Notes: generated by a model from the sequence alone, not told the origin. DNA of 64,000 bases from Bacillota bacterium (GCA_023439185.1 JAEXOR010000025.1:5767-69766), one strand, 5' to 3'; shown: positions 41,897-51,181, counted from the first letter of the stretch. Made by a program: numbers and translations.

Positions 41897-42796
41897 AGCG
41901 TACATCTTGAGGAGAAACCAGATCCAGGACGGTATAAACGTCAGGCCGAAGGGCGCCTGCCAGCCGCCCAGGAACATGGTTGTAGCCAGGGCGCACATCA
42001 GCATGATGTTGGCGAATTCGGACAGGCCGTACATGCCAAAACCCATGCCGCCGTATTCGGTGTAGGGGCCGGCGATAATTTCCGATTCCCCTTCAACTAC
42101 GCAAAATGGAGTGCGGTTGGTTTCGGCGACTCCGGCGGTGAAGAAGATGAGAAAGGCTACGGGCTGGGTAAATATAAACCAGATGTGTTCCTGGGCGGCA
42201 ACTATGTCGGACAGTTTCAGACTGCCTACGATCATTACCACGCCCAGCAAGGATAATACCAGCGGCAGTTCGTAGCTGACCATTTGGGCCACCACACGCA
42301 TGGCGCCGATTAGTGAGTATTTGCTGTTTGATGCCCAGCCGCCCATCCAGATAAACAGTGTGGAAAGGGAGGCCACGGCTAAAAAGTAAAACAGGCCGAT
42401 GTTCATGTCAATGGCCGCCATGTCTCTGCCGAAGGGAATCACCGCGAAAACCATCAGTGTAGGTACGAAAATTAGTACGGGCGCCAGAAGAAATACTTTG
42501 ATGTCCGCTTTTTTGGGAATCACGATTTCTTTGCCCAGCATTTTAAGCATGTCGGCCACCGGCTGCAGCAGTCCCTTGGGACCTACCCGGTTGGGACCGA
42601 TACGGGCCTGCATGTAGGCGGCCACTCTGCGTTCAACATAGAGCGGCAGAAACAAGCCGTTAATCAGGACAAATACCAGGATGGCCAATATTTTGACCAA
42701 TAAGACAATTGATTCGGCAAGCTCGGAAGGCAGAAACTCAATTACATGAAGAAATTCTCTAAGCCGGCCGGTGAGCCCCACAAATAAATCTTCCAT
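41741..42796 (-). CDS. nuoH: NADH-quinone oxidoreductase subunit H (orphan)
   Basis: The 351 residues are full-length NuoH with eight or more membrane helices and the conserved blocks VERRVAAYMQARIGPNRVGP, RVVAQMVSYELPLVLSLLG, ETNRTPFCVVEGESEIIAGP and TEYGGMGFGMYGLSEF. NuoH anchors the quinone site and proton path of complex I. The gene is normally in a nuoA-N operon, but here only a 34-codon nuoD tail precedes it and a broken toxin gene follows; nuoI and the rest are missing. It looks intact but cannot build a complex from this locus. A full nuo operon may exist elsewhere. Confidence 0.93.
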   Translation of the reverse strand: MEDLFVGLTGRLREFLHVIEFLPSELAESIVLLVKILAILVFVLINGLFLPLYVERRVAAYMQARIGPNRVGPKGLLQPVADMLKMLGKEIVIPKKADIKVFLLAPVLIFVPTLMVFAVIPFGRDMAAIDMNIGLFYFLAVASLSTLFIWMGGWASNSKYSLIGAMRVVAQMVSYELPLVLSLLGVVMIVGSLKLSDIVAAQEHIWFIFTQPVAFLIFFTAGVAETNRTPFCVVEGESEIIAGPYTEYGGMGFGMYGLSEFANIMLMCALATTMFLGGWQAPFGLTFIPSWIWFLLKMYALIFIVIQFRWTFPRIRIDQLMGFSWKVLLPLALANIFVTGIGMFVYRAIGW

Positions 42797-42820
42797 AACA
42801 TCACCCTCCCTCGTGATGGT

Positions 42821-42925
42821 TCAACAGTCCACATCGCCCATGACAATATCAAGACTGCCCAAAACTGCCACCATGTCCGCCAATAAACAACCCTTCAGCA
42901 TTTCATTCCAGATAACCGAAGTTTG
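42821..42925 (-). pseudogene. 3' remnant of nuoD (34 codons)
   Basis: Just upstream of nuoH, the frame QTSVIWNEMLKGCLLADMVA then VLGSLDIVMGDVDC ends in a stop. This is the C-terminus of NuoD (ADVVAILGSLDIVLGEVDR type). Nothing upstream continues it, so the gene was cut. The last 30 bases are nearly identical to the 3' end of the dikinase-like gene at 34,489. Confidence 0.75.
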
Positions 42926-42982
42926 AACTATTAGAAAGAGCAGCTGTTGTGATCAATGGAATAGAGCCCTGAGAGCTAGAAT

Positions 42983-43773
42983 TTACAAATATACCTTTCC
43001 TTCGTCACCATCCACGGTCACTAACCGGTTATCATCTATTACTTTCATTACTCCCGGGATGTTCACCACCGCAGGAATGCCGTATTCCCGGGCCACGATG
43101 GAACCGTGGGACAAAACCCCTCCTAACTCCATAACAATGGCGGAAGCCTTTAAAAACAAGGGCGTCCAGGCGGGGTCGGTGGACGGAGCCACCAAGACAT
43201 CTCCGGCCAGAAGTTTTCCCCCCTCGTTGGGGTGATGGATTAATCTTGCCGCTCCGGAAGCCCTTCCCGCGGCCACGCCCCTGCCGGCAAGGGCGTTATC
43301 CTTGCTCAGGTTGGTTGACTCTGCAAACTGAGGGGCCTCATCAATAATCAGGTCGGGGGCTGAAAGCGCTCCGTGGGTCGCAGGTAAAGCCGACGCCAGC
43401 TGATTCGGCCTCCACCATTTCCATGATCACCACGGCTGGAATAACCGTATTGTCACTGATGCCTTTTTTGCGCCGATAAGCTACCGCCCGGGGGGGTCCA
43501 TAGGGAGGCGTAACACCCTTTAACGGCGGTCAGGATGTTGTCCAGGCCCCGGATTTAAAAAGGATTCGTGGACCCCGGCAAAGGACGCCTCGGCGGCATC
43601 CTCGGCGGTGGCCGAAGAACGAACGGCCAGGGGTTTTTCATATAAACCGGCGCTTTTTAACCGGGCGGCCAATTCCTCCCGGATGCGCGCAGGAATACGG
43701 CCGGCACTGCATCCACCCCGGCCTCAAAAGCTTCAGGCCAACTAAAAAAGAACGCCGCGCCACTCTTTTCCAT
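42983..43773 (-). pseudogene. Decayed PEP-synthase-like dikinase gene
   Basis: Pieces of a dikinase are spread over three frames: ATP-grasp parts (GLYEKPLAVRSSATAEDAAE, ASFAGVHESFLN, AVKGCYASLWTPRAVAYR, VVIMEMVEAESAGVGFTCDP) and an intact C-terminal 97-codon piece with the phosphohistidine motif GGVLSHGSIVAREYGIPAVV. The middle 450 residues or so are missing. Several frameshifts make it clearly dead. It lies 6 bases after a TetR gene, repeating the arrangement of the intact pair at 34.5-37.7 kb. Confidence 0.85.
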
Positions 43774-43778
43774 GGGCA

Positions 43779-44429
43779 TCATCCCCCGGCATTTTTTTGA
43801 ATTTCTTTATCCGGCGCCGCCAGAGCCCCGTTTAGAAACAGCTCAACACTTTGAGTTATAAACCCTTGCGCCGCAAATTTCTCCGGGTCCATTAGAAACC
43901 TCAGCCCCGCCGATATGCGGATATTGTCCGCCTGGGAAGCCAGAACTTCCATCGGCAGATCCCGCCTGATCTCTCCTGATTCCTGGCCCAGTTTGATGAT
44001 CTTACCCATGAAGTTTTGCGCGCCGCTTTTGTGTATTTCATCATGGGAAGCCGTCAACACATTTTGCGTCAGGTAAGAGATATATATCCTAAATATTTCC
44101 TTGGTCATTAACTGTTCGGTCCATTCTATCAGCCTGTTCAGCACAGCCACCATTTGTGAACGGGCGTCGGTGTGTTCCTGAATTAAACGGTCTATTTCCG
44201 GCGCCCTTTTCCACACAAACCGGTTCAAATGCTCGACGATAATATCTTCTTTGACGGGAAAATGGTTATAGAGCGTTTTCCGGGCAATGTCCGCTTCCTC
44301 CGCAATTTGCTCCAGGGTTGTGGCATCAAAGCCCTGCTGGTAAAAAAGTTTCATGGCCGTATCGATTATTTTTTGCCTGGTCTCTTCCTTCTTTCTCTCA
44401 TGTCTGTTTCCACCCGCAGTCAGTTTCAT
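43779..44429 (-). CDS. TetR/AcrR-family regulator next to the decayed dikinase gene
   Basis: The ATG at 44429 follows GAGGTG, giving 216 residues; the frame is open 4 codons further. The N-terminal helix-turn-helix reads DATTLEQIAEEADIARKTLY and NHFPVKEDIIVEHL. A helical ligand-binding domain follows. It differs from the TetR at 37.1 kb beyond the fold, so the two pairs are not a recent duplication. A striking nested palindrome lies 27 bases upstream. With its target gene decayed, it may now only control itself. Confidence 0.9.
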   Translation of the reverse strand: MKLTAGGNRHERKKEETRQKIIDTAMKLFYQQGFDATTLEQIAEEADIARKTLYNHFPVKEDIIVEHLNRFVWKRAPEIDRLIQEHTDARSQMVAVLNRLIEWTEQLMTKEIFRIYISYLTQNVLTASHDEIHKSGAQNFMGKIIKLGQESGEIRRDLPMEVLASQADNIRISAGLRFLMDPEKFAAQGFITQSVELFLNGALAAPDKEIQKNAGG

Positions 44430-44455
44430 TTTGCACCTCAAATTCCGTCAACTTA

Positions 44456-44489
44456 TTACCAGTCGGAGTATTATTACTCATGATGGTAA
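44456..44489. promoter_or_regulatory. Nested palindrome, likely TetR operator
   Basis: Two inverted repeats share one centre: TTACCA/TGGTAA outside and GAGTA/TACTC inside, separated by 4-base spacers on both sides, around TTAT. Total length is 34 bases, 27 bases upstream of the TetR start. The symmetry fits a TetR dimer-of-dimers site. Confidence 0.65.
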
Positions 44490-44601
44490 TATATTTATGA
44501 ACATTCTAATACAATATTTAACTTTTGGCAAGGAAAATGAAGGAAGCAATTTTGTGTTAGGCTTCGCCTTCCTGTTAACAGGCAATGGCTGCTATATAAC
44601 G

Positions 44602-44650
44602 GGCAAAACCCCGTAATCCCTACTATATAAGGAATCACAGGGTTCATCAT
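44602..44650. repeat. Dispersed repeat B with hairpin, copy 1
   Basis: AACCCCGTAATCCCT pairs with AGGAATCACAGGGTT around ACTATATA. Nearly the same 49 bases occur at 51,182-51,231. It lies in the 340-base gap between the TetR and IclR genes, which holds nothing else apart from the TetR palindrome and a short downstream stretch without features. Confidence 0.65.
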
Positions 44651-44769
44651 GTTTTCGGTTAAATCTGTACTTAAATTTTCTACTTTAAAAAGTTGTTTTG
44701 CAGCGCTTCCTACCGGATTGCAAGGGTCTTTGTTTCATTTGTATTCATGATCCAAATTACCCTTCACAC

Positions 44770-45567
44770 TTATACTAAAGATACTTTGCTTAGCCACTCC
44801 TGGGGAAAGCCGCAAGCCAGGCTTATTTTTTTTACCCCTTGCTTAACGATTTCGCCCAGCTCATCCACTGTTAAGTTTTCCCTGGTCGCCGGCGTAACTA
44901 TACTGATACCGGCAATTGCTTTACCTTCCAGACCAAAAATAGGCGCGCCGACAGAAAGAACACCCACATTATACTCTTCGTCGGAAATGGCATAACCTTT
45001 CGCCCTGATACCAGCAACCTTTTCTTCCAGCTTCTCCGGTTGATAAATTGTTTTGGGGGTAAAGGGCTTTAACTCCGTTCTTAATAAAAGGTCTTTTCTT
45101 TCGCTTTCGTCCAACCAGGCCATTAGCGCCTTGCCCACAGACGTGCAGTAAACCGGCAAACGGTCGCCTACCCTGGTATATATTTTTAATGCATGAGTGG
45201 AATCAATTTTTTCAATAAGCAACAGCTCATCTTCATATGGGATATAAAGGTTCACCGTTTCATTAGTTTGTCTGGCGATTTCACCCATTACCGGCAAAGC
45301 GAGATCCCTGACATTTAAATTATCAATGGCCTTTTTACCCATTCTAAAAAGCTTATAAGATAATCTAAAATCCCTGGTTCGGGAATCCTGGAACAGGTAA
45401 CCGCTCTTAACCAGATTACCGGCCAACCTGGAGACAGTGCTGCGGGGGATATCCAGTTGCCTGCTGATTTCCCTGACGCCAATTTCCTTGTTTTGGGCAA
45501 CCAGCTCCATAATTTGCAAACCTCTTAATAAAGAATTAACCGGCTCTTTTTTTTGCACTATTCCCAC
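44770..45567 (-). CDS. IclR-family regulator
   Basis: The 265 residues have an N-terminal winged helix (VREISRQLDIPRSTVSRLAG, NLVKSGYLF) and a C-terminal GAF-like effector domain (about 85-260; RDLALPVMGEIARQTNETVN, GVLSVGAPIFGLEGKAIAG). IclR proteins commonly control uptake and breakdown of aromatic or organic acids. It lies 78 bases downstream of the TRAP permease gene, on the same strand, at the end of the UbiX-UbiD-TAXI cluster. It is the likely local ligand-responsive regulator of that cluster. Confidence 0.92.
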   Translation of the reverse strand: MGIVQKKEPVNSLLRGLQIMELVAQNKEIGVREISRQLDIPRSTVSRLAGNLVKSGYLFQDSRTRDFRLSYKLFRMGKKAIDNLNVRDLALPVMGEIARQTNETVNLYIPYEDELLLIEKIDSTHALKIYTRVGDRLPVYCTSVGKALMAWLDESERKDLLLRTELKPFTPKTIYQPEKLEEKVAGIRAKGYAISDEEYNVGVLSVGAPIFGLEGKAIAGISIVTPATRENLTVDELGEIVKQGVKKISLACGFPQEWLSKVSLV

Positions 45568-45645
45568 CTGTTTTCACAAAGCGCCATAGCTTTTTATGAT
45601 TACAAATAGCATATCTTCAGGTTTTTGTCCAGAGATTACAATTGA

Positions 45646-47589
45646 TTATGAGCTGATGTTTTCCAAAGATTTCGTTGCCGTTTTGGGTTTGACCGCAAAA
45701 TAATAGTTATACAACAACAATAGGCACACAATAATAAGCCCGATAACGCGGCTCATCCAGCCAATCGGGATTACTATTGATAATGCCGCTACAACACATA
45801 GTAATCGTTCAGCCATGTTTAAAGGTCTCCGGAAATAGCCCTCCACCCCGACGGCTAAAATTATTACCGCCAGTATGGCGTCAAAAAGAGCCCAGGCTAT
45901 CTGTAACGGTTCACCCATAAATACCAGCGCCGGGTTAAAAATGAATATGAATGGAATTATATACCCCGCCGCCGCCAGTTTGAGACCCTGCCAGGCGGTT
46001 TTCATCAACGGGGCTCCGGCTATTGAGGCTGCGGCATAGGTGGCCATACATACGGGCGGAGTCAAAAAAGAATACGTACCGTAATAAAAAACAAACAAAT
46101 GCGCTAAAATCGGCGGTACTCCAAGTTCAACCATAGCGGGAGCGGCCAGCACCGAAAGGAAAATATACGTTGCCGTAACCGGCATGCCCATACCCAGAAT
46201 AGTGCTGGCAATGGCCGTGAAAATCGCCAGCAATAACAAATTTCCTCCGCCGAAAGTAACAAGCGCACGTGAGAGAGACAAGCCCAAACCGGTATAAGTG
46301 ACCACACCAATCACAATCCCCGCGGCGGCGCAAATCACGGCCACCTCCATCATCCCTTGGGTGGTTTTTTCAAGCAGGCTCAGGGTATTTTTTAAACCGG
46401 CCCGGGTTTCACGCCGGCATAAAGCAACCAGTATCAGAGACCCCAGTGAATACAGCGCCGCCACTTCCGGACGCAAAAACAAGGCAAACAGGCTATACAC
46501 CAGCACCAATACAGGGATAATGTAGATCCAGCCGGATATTAGCGTTTGCTTTAAAACAGGCAACTGCTCCCTGGGCAGCCCTTTGATTCCTTCTTTGGCC
46601 GCCCGTAAGTCAACCTGCAAAAACTCGCCCATGAAATATAGCAGCGCCGGCACTATCGCCACCAGGGCCACCTGGTAATAAGGCACCCCCAGGAACGAAG
46701 CCATAATAAATGCCGCAGCGCCCATTATTGGCGGCAAAATGCAGCCGCCTGTGGAAGAAACCGCTTCCACCGCCCCGGCAAAATGAGCTTTATAACCGGT
46801 TTGTTTCATTAAAGGGATGGTCACTACCCCTACTGCGGCTACGTTACCCACGGCGCTGCCGGACAGCGTTCCAAACAGAGCACTGGTGGCAATGGTTATT
46901 TTGGCCGGGCCGCCGCGATACCGGCCCATTAAGGATTGGGCAACATCCAATAAAAAATTTGCCCCGCCGGTACCAAATAAGAACTGACCGAATAAAACAA
47001 AGGCGAAGACCACCATGCCGGCTATCTGCAAGGCGATACCAAACAAGAAGTCGGAACCCAAATACAGTTGGTTAACCAACCGCGGCCAGCTAACCTCCTT
47101 GGCTTCAAAAACACCGGGCATAAGATAGCCAAACCGGCCGTACAAAATAAAAACCAGCACTATGATTACCAGAGGCCAGCCCGCAACACGGCGGGTGGCC
47201 TCAAGGGTGGCCACAATAATGACTACCCCCAATACAATTCTAAGCGGTGTTATAACACCAATGGTTAAAAGAATTTCAGGATAAAACAGGGTAACGTAAA
47301 TACCGCTGGAAAGACAGCCAATTATAAGCAGCCAGTCATACCAGGGCACATTTACCCTGGTGCTTTTACCGGTCGCCGGAATGGACAAAAAAAGGTAGGT
47401 CATGATAAAAGCCAAAAACAAGCCTAAAAATTGTTGGGGGAATAGTGATATCCGAAGCAGAAAACCCGGTAAATCAACAATAAAGATAACCCCCAAAATG
47501 GGCACTGCTACTCCTATAGCCCGCCTGAATAACAAAGAAGGCCCTTGTAATGTTCTAAATCGTACTGCCTTCTCACCTTCCATCCTCAA
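45646..47589 (-). CDS. Fused TRAP transporter permease (4TM/12TM), TAXI type
   Basis: The 647 residues contain 16 or more membrane helices: a short DctQ-like N-terminal part fused to a DctM-like large subunit. Typical blocks are GTLSGSAVGNVAAVGVVTIP, AVEAVSSTGGCILPPIMGAA, GMGMPVTATYIFLSVLAAPA and TYSFLTPPVCMATYAAASIA. TAXI-TRAP systems use ion gradients to bring in acids captured by a lipoprotein-like binding protein, encoded directly upstream. A C-terminal helix pair follows the core. The substrate is not readable; the UbiD/UbiX context suggests an aromatic or unsaturated acid. Confidence 0.93.
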   Translation of the reverse strand: MRMEGEKAVRFRTLQGPSLLFRRAIGVAVPILGVIFIVDLPGFLLRISLFPQQFLGLFLAFIMTYLFLSIPATGKSTRVNVPWYDWLLIIGCLSSGIYVTLFYPEILLTIGVITPLRIVLGVVIIVATLEATRRVAGWPLVIIVLVFILYGRFGYLMPGVFEAKEVSWPRLVNQLYLGSDFLFGIALQIAGMVVFAFVLFGQFLFGTGGANFLLDVAQSLMGRYRGGPAKITIATSALFGTLSGSAVGNVAAVGVVTIPLMKQTGYKAHFAGAVEAVSSTGGCILPPIMGAAAFIMASFLGVPYYQVALVAIVPALLYFMGEFLQVDLRAAKEGIKGLPREQLPVLKQTLISGWIYIIPVLVLVYSLFALFLRPEVAALYSLGSLILVALCRRETRAGLKNTLSLLEKTTQGMMEVAVICAAAGIVIGVVTYTGLGLSLSRALVTFGGGNLLLLAIFTAIASTILGMGMPVTATYIFLSVLAAPAMVELGVPPILAHLFVFYYGTYSFLTPPVCMATYAAASIAGAPLMKTAWQGLKLAAAGYIIPFIFIFNPALVFMGEPLQIAWALFDAILAVIILAVGVEGYFRRPLNMAERLLCVVAALSIVIPIGWMSRVIGLIIVCLLLLYNYYFAVKPKTATKSLENISS

Positions 47590-47626
47590 CCCCCCTTAGC
47601 AGTCCGACATAACACTCCGTTTAGGA

Positions 47627-48697
47627 TTAAGATACCTTGGAAAGCAGCTCTTGCTGCCTCTGTTCCATTTCCGGAGTCCACACATTCATTTCCTGATAAA
47701 ATTTTATCGCCCCCGGATGGAAAGGTATTGTAAAATCACCAACTAAAAAATTTTCCGTGGTCCAATCATTAAGAGGGTAATTAATGGCTATAAGCTCCTC
47801 ATTGTTCTCCCAAAGCATTTTTACAACTTGATAAGCCAATTCGTCTGCAAGGTCTTCACGGGAAACCAGATAAAAATCATAACAGTATAAATAAGTCGGC
47901 TCTTTGATTCCCACATTGTCCGGAGAAGGCTCCACCTGAACCAGCGTGCCCGGATATTTTTCCTGCATGCGGGCTACCGCCTCCGGAGACGAATCAAACG
48001 ACAAAAAGCGAGCTCCTTTTTGAGCGTCAAATTCCGTAACGGCGCTGGTGCCTAAAGAGACGGACACCCCTTTGGCCCGGCCGTCGTTGACTGCCTGTAC
48101 ACCGGAAGTAATACTCGGTACTGCTACCGGGATGACATCATCAACGGTTAAGCCAAAATTAGCCAAGGTAGCTTCGGATTGAGCCGTGATACCTTCACTG
48201 CCGGTAAATTCAGCCACATATCGTTGCCCTTTCAAGTCCTGGCCGTTCTTGATGGAAGAACCGTCTTCAACCATAATGCCGATTAATGATTTATGCCCGC
48301 TGGTTATTAACCTGATGGGAAAACCCTGGCCGCCGGAAGTTTTTTCATAAGAATGTTTTCCTTCCAGTCCCATCAAGGCATCCCAGGAGTTTAAAACGCC
48401 CAGGTCCATTTCCTGTGAACCGATCATCGGGAACCACTCGGAAGGACCGGAGGTGGCGATGGCTTTGACTTCCAATCCCGAAGCATGTTTGCTTATAACA
48501 GTGGCAATACCCGTACCCAGGGAATTAACGAGACTTCCCATGGGATGGGTTCCCAGTGATAATACTTGCGATGTCTTTTGATTATTGTCTCCACCGGCAG
48601 TATTCTCCTGATTGGATTGCTGATTGCTCCCGCATCCTGCCGTGGCCAACAGGATACATAAGAGCGCCGATATTATTAAAATCAGTCTTTTTTTCAT
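47627..48697 (-). CDS. TAXI family TRAP solute-binding lipoprotein
   Basis: The 356 residues start with a lipoprotein signal (MKKRLILIISALLCILLATA, then GCGSN), so the protein is tethered to the outer face of the membrane. The mature part has the TAXI binding-protein signature: LGTHPMGSLVNSLGTGIATV, MDLGVLNSWDALMGLEG, and NDWTTENFLVGDFTIPFHPG near the end. It precedes the fused permease by 37 bases and follows the zinc-ribbon gene by 31 bases on the same strand. It sets transport specificity, probably for an organic acid. Confidence 0.92.
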   Translation of the reverse strand: MKKRLILIISALLCILLATAGCGSNQQSNQENTAGGDNNQKTSQVLSLGTHPMGSLVNSLGTGIATVISKHASGLEVKAIATSGPSEWFPMIGSQEMDLGVLNSWDALMGLEGKHSYEKTSGGQGFPIRLITSGHKSLIGIMVEDGSSIKNGQDLKGQRYVAEFTGSEGITAQSEATLANFGLTVDDVIPVAVPSITSGVQAVNDGRAKGVSVSLGTSAVTEFDAQKGARFLSFDSSPEAVARMQEKYPGTLVQVEPSPDNVGIKEPTYLYCYDFYLVSREDLADELAYQVVKMLWENNEELIAINYPLNDWTTENFLVGDFTIPFHPGAIKFYQEMNVWTPEMEQRQQELLSKVS

Positions 48698-48728
48698 TAG
48701 TCAAACCCCCTCCTAAAGTCAATTTATT

Positions 48729-48884
48729 TTAGCCTGCCCGGTCATCAATATAGGGGCTTTCTTCCACCTTGAAAGCGCGTTGACAATACGGGCAGATCAG
48801 CTCCAAACCGGCATGGCGCAGTTCATAATCGCAATAATACCGGCCGTGACATTCCGGACACTCCACCCAAAAAATTCTATCCAT
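48729..48884 (-). CDS. Small zinc-ribbon protein between UbiD and the TAXI transporter
   Basis: The 51-residue frame reads MDRIFWVECPECHGRYYCDY then a helix and ICPYCQRAFKVEESPYIDD. Two Cys pairs (CPEC, CPYC) form a clear zinc ribbon. GGAGGTG precedes the ATG and it lies 18 bases after the UbiD stop. Several UbiD-type hydroxyarylic acid decarboxylases carry a tiny Cys-pair subunit (BsdD/VdcD), so this gene may be a distant functional equivalent; the sequence itself is not the known BsdD pattern. It would be lost under a 60-residue cut-off. Confidence 0.75.
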   Translation of the reverse strand: MDRIFWVECPECHGRYYCDYELRHAGLELICPYCQRAFKVEESPYIDDRAG

Positions 48885-48902
48885 TATTACACACCTCCTA
48901 AT

Positions 48903-50285
48903 TCAATCAAGCCATTGTTCCGGTATTACGGTCTTGAGCGCCTGTTCCGGCACTTTAAGCATGGTGGGGAATGGCCGGTCCAAAGGCCTGGTGGCGTCAA
49001 TAACCAACTTGTTGTGGCCCATGGCCGTAGTAAATACCGTATACAGATTTCGTATATAAGTAACGTCCCGCTCGGGATTGACCATGGTTGCCAGCGCCCA
49101 GATGACTTCCTTTTCATTAAAAACATCTATATCATCGTCCACTACCACAATAACCTGATTGGTGCTTGACTCGTTCAAAGCCACCAACCCGGCCTGTTTA
49201 CCCTGTCCCTCTTTAGTCTTTTTAATTGCGATGTAGCACAACAACCGGCCAATACCGGAATGAGGCATGTGAACGGCAGCTACGCCCCCAACCTTGGATT
49301 GCAGAGTATTATAAACGCTGCCTTCCTTGGGAATCGCCCCCAGGTTCCAATGGCCTTCGTGGCCGGAAAATATATCCTGCATGATGGCGTTGTTACGGCG
49401 CGTAATTGCCTTTACCTGCATGGCCTGACGGATACACTGGGCCTGATAATGGCGGGTAACCTCGCCAAAGGGGTCCACGACCTCTTTAACACCGGGCAGC
49501 ACCTCGCCTTCAATGATTATCTCGGCGTCCGCCGGCACAAGAAAATCTTCACCCCACGTTACCGAAGGCGCCAAACGTAAAGGTTCACCCAAAAAACCGC
49601 CCACGGATTCGTAATCATCCCGCTCGAAACTGGTTAACGCCAATGCACCCAGGAAAAACGCCGGGTGGTGCCCGATAATGTTGATTATTGGAGCAGGTTT
49701 GTTCATCTCCAGGTAGCGGTTCATAATCCGCTCCAGGTGGGGGGAATGAATGGAAATCCCCATATAATCCGGCCTGCCCTTATAAAAAGTTTTAATAAAG
49801 CTGATATCATAAACCCCGGTATCGGGATCGCGCATACAACAGGCCATGGTAATTACCGGCCCCAGGTCCATTTCATAATGGCGGACGATGGGCAAAACCC
49901 CCACATCAACCTGTTGACCGGATAACACCAACTCTTGAACCGGGGCCGCGCCGTCTACGCGCACCGGGGGGATGGCAACATTTTCCCGGCGCGCATATTC
50001 AAGGCTCAACGGCATTTTGCTTTCGTCCGGTCTCATATCCAGGGCCAAAGCACATCTTTCCCGGCGGCCAAAAACATTACTGACCAGTTTAATACCGGAT
50101 GGGCCGCCATTGACGCTTTCAGGGTCTTTAAATAACACCAAAGGGAATTTGCCTTGTCCAGTTAAATTTTCCAGCAAAGCCGTTACTTCAAAATGAGCCG
50201 GCCTCACCCGCCTGGAAACATAAGCTATTTCTTCAGGATACTTTTCTTCCAATAACGATATATAACCGGTTAAATCCTTGGACAC
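48903..50285 (-). CDS. UbiD-family decarboxylase (prenylated-FMN dependent)
   Basis: The GTG at 50285 follows AAGGAGG, giving 460 residues; the longer ATG at 50303 begins inside that site. The protein matches the UbiD fold throughout: SVNGGPSGIKLVSNVFGRRE, VITMACCMRDPDTGVYDISF, ITWGEDFL-like and EVVDPFGEVTRHYQAQ (conserved acidic and arginine positions near the cofactor), GIGRLLCYIAIKK. UbiD enzymes add or remove CO2 on aromatic or alpha,beta-unsaturated acids with prenylated FMN made by UbiX. UbiX is encoded 146 bases upstream. The natural substrate is unknown; benzoate-, phthalate- or cinnamate-like acids are possible. Confidence 0.93.
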   Translation of the reverse strand: MSKDLTGYISLLEEKYPEEIAYVSRRVRPAHFEVTALLENLTGQGKFPLVLFKDPESVNGGPSGIKLVSNVFGRRERCALALDMRPDESKMPLSLEYARRENVAIPPVRVDGAAPVQELVLSGQQVDVGVLPIVRHYEMDLGPVITMACCMRDPDTGVYDISFIKTFYKGRPDYMGISIHSPHLERIMNRYLEMNKPAPIINIIGHHPAFFLGALALTSFERDDYESVGGFLGEPLRLAPSVTWGEDFLVPADAEIIIEGEVLPGVKEVVDPFGEVTRHYQAQCIRQAMQVKAITRRNNAIMQDIFSGHEGHWNLGAIPKEGSVYNTLQSKVGGVAAVHMPHSGIGRLLCYIAIKKTKEGQGKQAGLVALNESSTNQVIVVVDDDIDVFNEKEVIWALATMVNPERDVTYIRNLYTVFTTAMGHNKLVIDATRPLDRPFPTMLKVPEQALKTVIPEQWLD

Positions 50286-50430
50286 TACTATTCCTCCTTC
50301 CAAAAGTTTTCACAGCCGAAATCTGTTCAGTTCCTGAGACAACTTAAATGGATAATTGTGTTAGATTATTTTGAATAGTTTGCCAACTCGACACGCACCT
50401 CCTTGAAATATTTTGTGACGGAACTTTAGC

Positions 50431-51003
50431 CTAACGGCTTTTTTTTGGCGCACTTTCCCAGCGCTGAAACATCTGATGTTCAATATCATACTGGTCCAAT
50501 ATCTTACCAACTGTATGATTGATAATATCGTCAATTTTAGTAGGTCGATGGTAAAAAGCCGGCATGGGCGGCAAAATGACACCCCCGGCTTCGGACAATG
50601 CAATCATCAGCTTAAGATGGCCAAGGTGTAAAGGGGTTTCCCGGACCATCAGCACTAGCTTTCTTTGTTCTTTCAGCGTCACGTCGGCAGCCCGCACCAA
50701 CAGATTATCGTTATATGAATGCGCTATCCCGGACAGGCTTTTTATTGAACAAGGCGCTATAATCATCCCATTGTGCTTAAATGAACCACTTGCTATCGAC
50801 GCCCCCACGTCTGCGTCATCATAAACAAAGTCTGCCAATGATTCCACCTGGGATAATGTAAAGTCTGTTTCCAGACTAACTGTTTTTTGAGCGCTTTTAC
50901 TAATCACCAGGTGCGTCTCCACCTGGCATTGCCGCAGCATTTCCAGAAGTCTAACGCCATATATCGCGCCACTTGCACCAGATATTCCGACAACCAGCTT
51001 CAT
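50431..51003 (-). CDS. ubiX: UbiX flavin prenyltransferase
   Basis: The 190 residues contain the UbiX blocks GISGASGAIYGVRLLEML, SFKHNGMIIAPCSIKSLSGI, LVLMVRETPLHLGHLKLM and PPMPAFYHRPTKIDDIINHT. UbiX joins dimethylallyl phosphate to FMN to make the prenylated-FMN cofactor of UbiD enzymes. A GGAGGAGG site precedes the ATG. It is the first structural gene of the cluster; no convincing -24/-12 element was seen in front of it, although a sigma-54 activator gene lies upstream. Confidence 0.93.
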   Translation of the reverse strand: MKLVVGISGASGAIYGVRLLEMLRQCQVETHLVISKSAQKTVSLETDFTLSQVESLADFVYDDADVGASIASGSFKHNGMIIAPCSIKSLSGIAHSYNDNLLVRAADVTLKEQRKLVLMVRETPLHLGHLKLMIALSEAGGVILPPMPAFYHRPTKIDDIINHTVGKILDQYDIEHQMFQRWESAPKKSR

Positions 51004-51181
51004 GTACTACCTCCTCCGGTTTAACCTGCATGCCTATTAAATGCTGCTTTTTAATATTGTCCCGTAATATGAGACACCATTCCATTTTAAATTAAGTGGA
51101 TTTTACTATAGTTTTTTGAAAATTACAACATATTTTTTTCTCTGATTCCAGATATCAGATTATTCAACACTACAAGGTGAC

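Noticed and set aside
50304..50430. Possible -24/-12 promoter between ubiX and ubiD (TTGGCAAACTATTCAA)
   Set aside because: The GC and TTGC elements are incomplete, with poor agreement at the -12 part; not enough to call.
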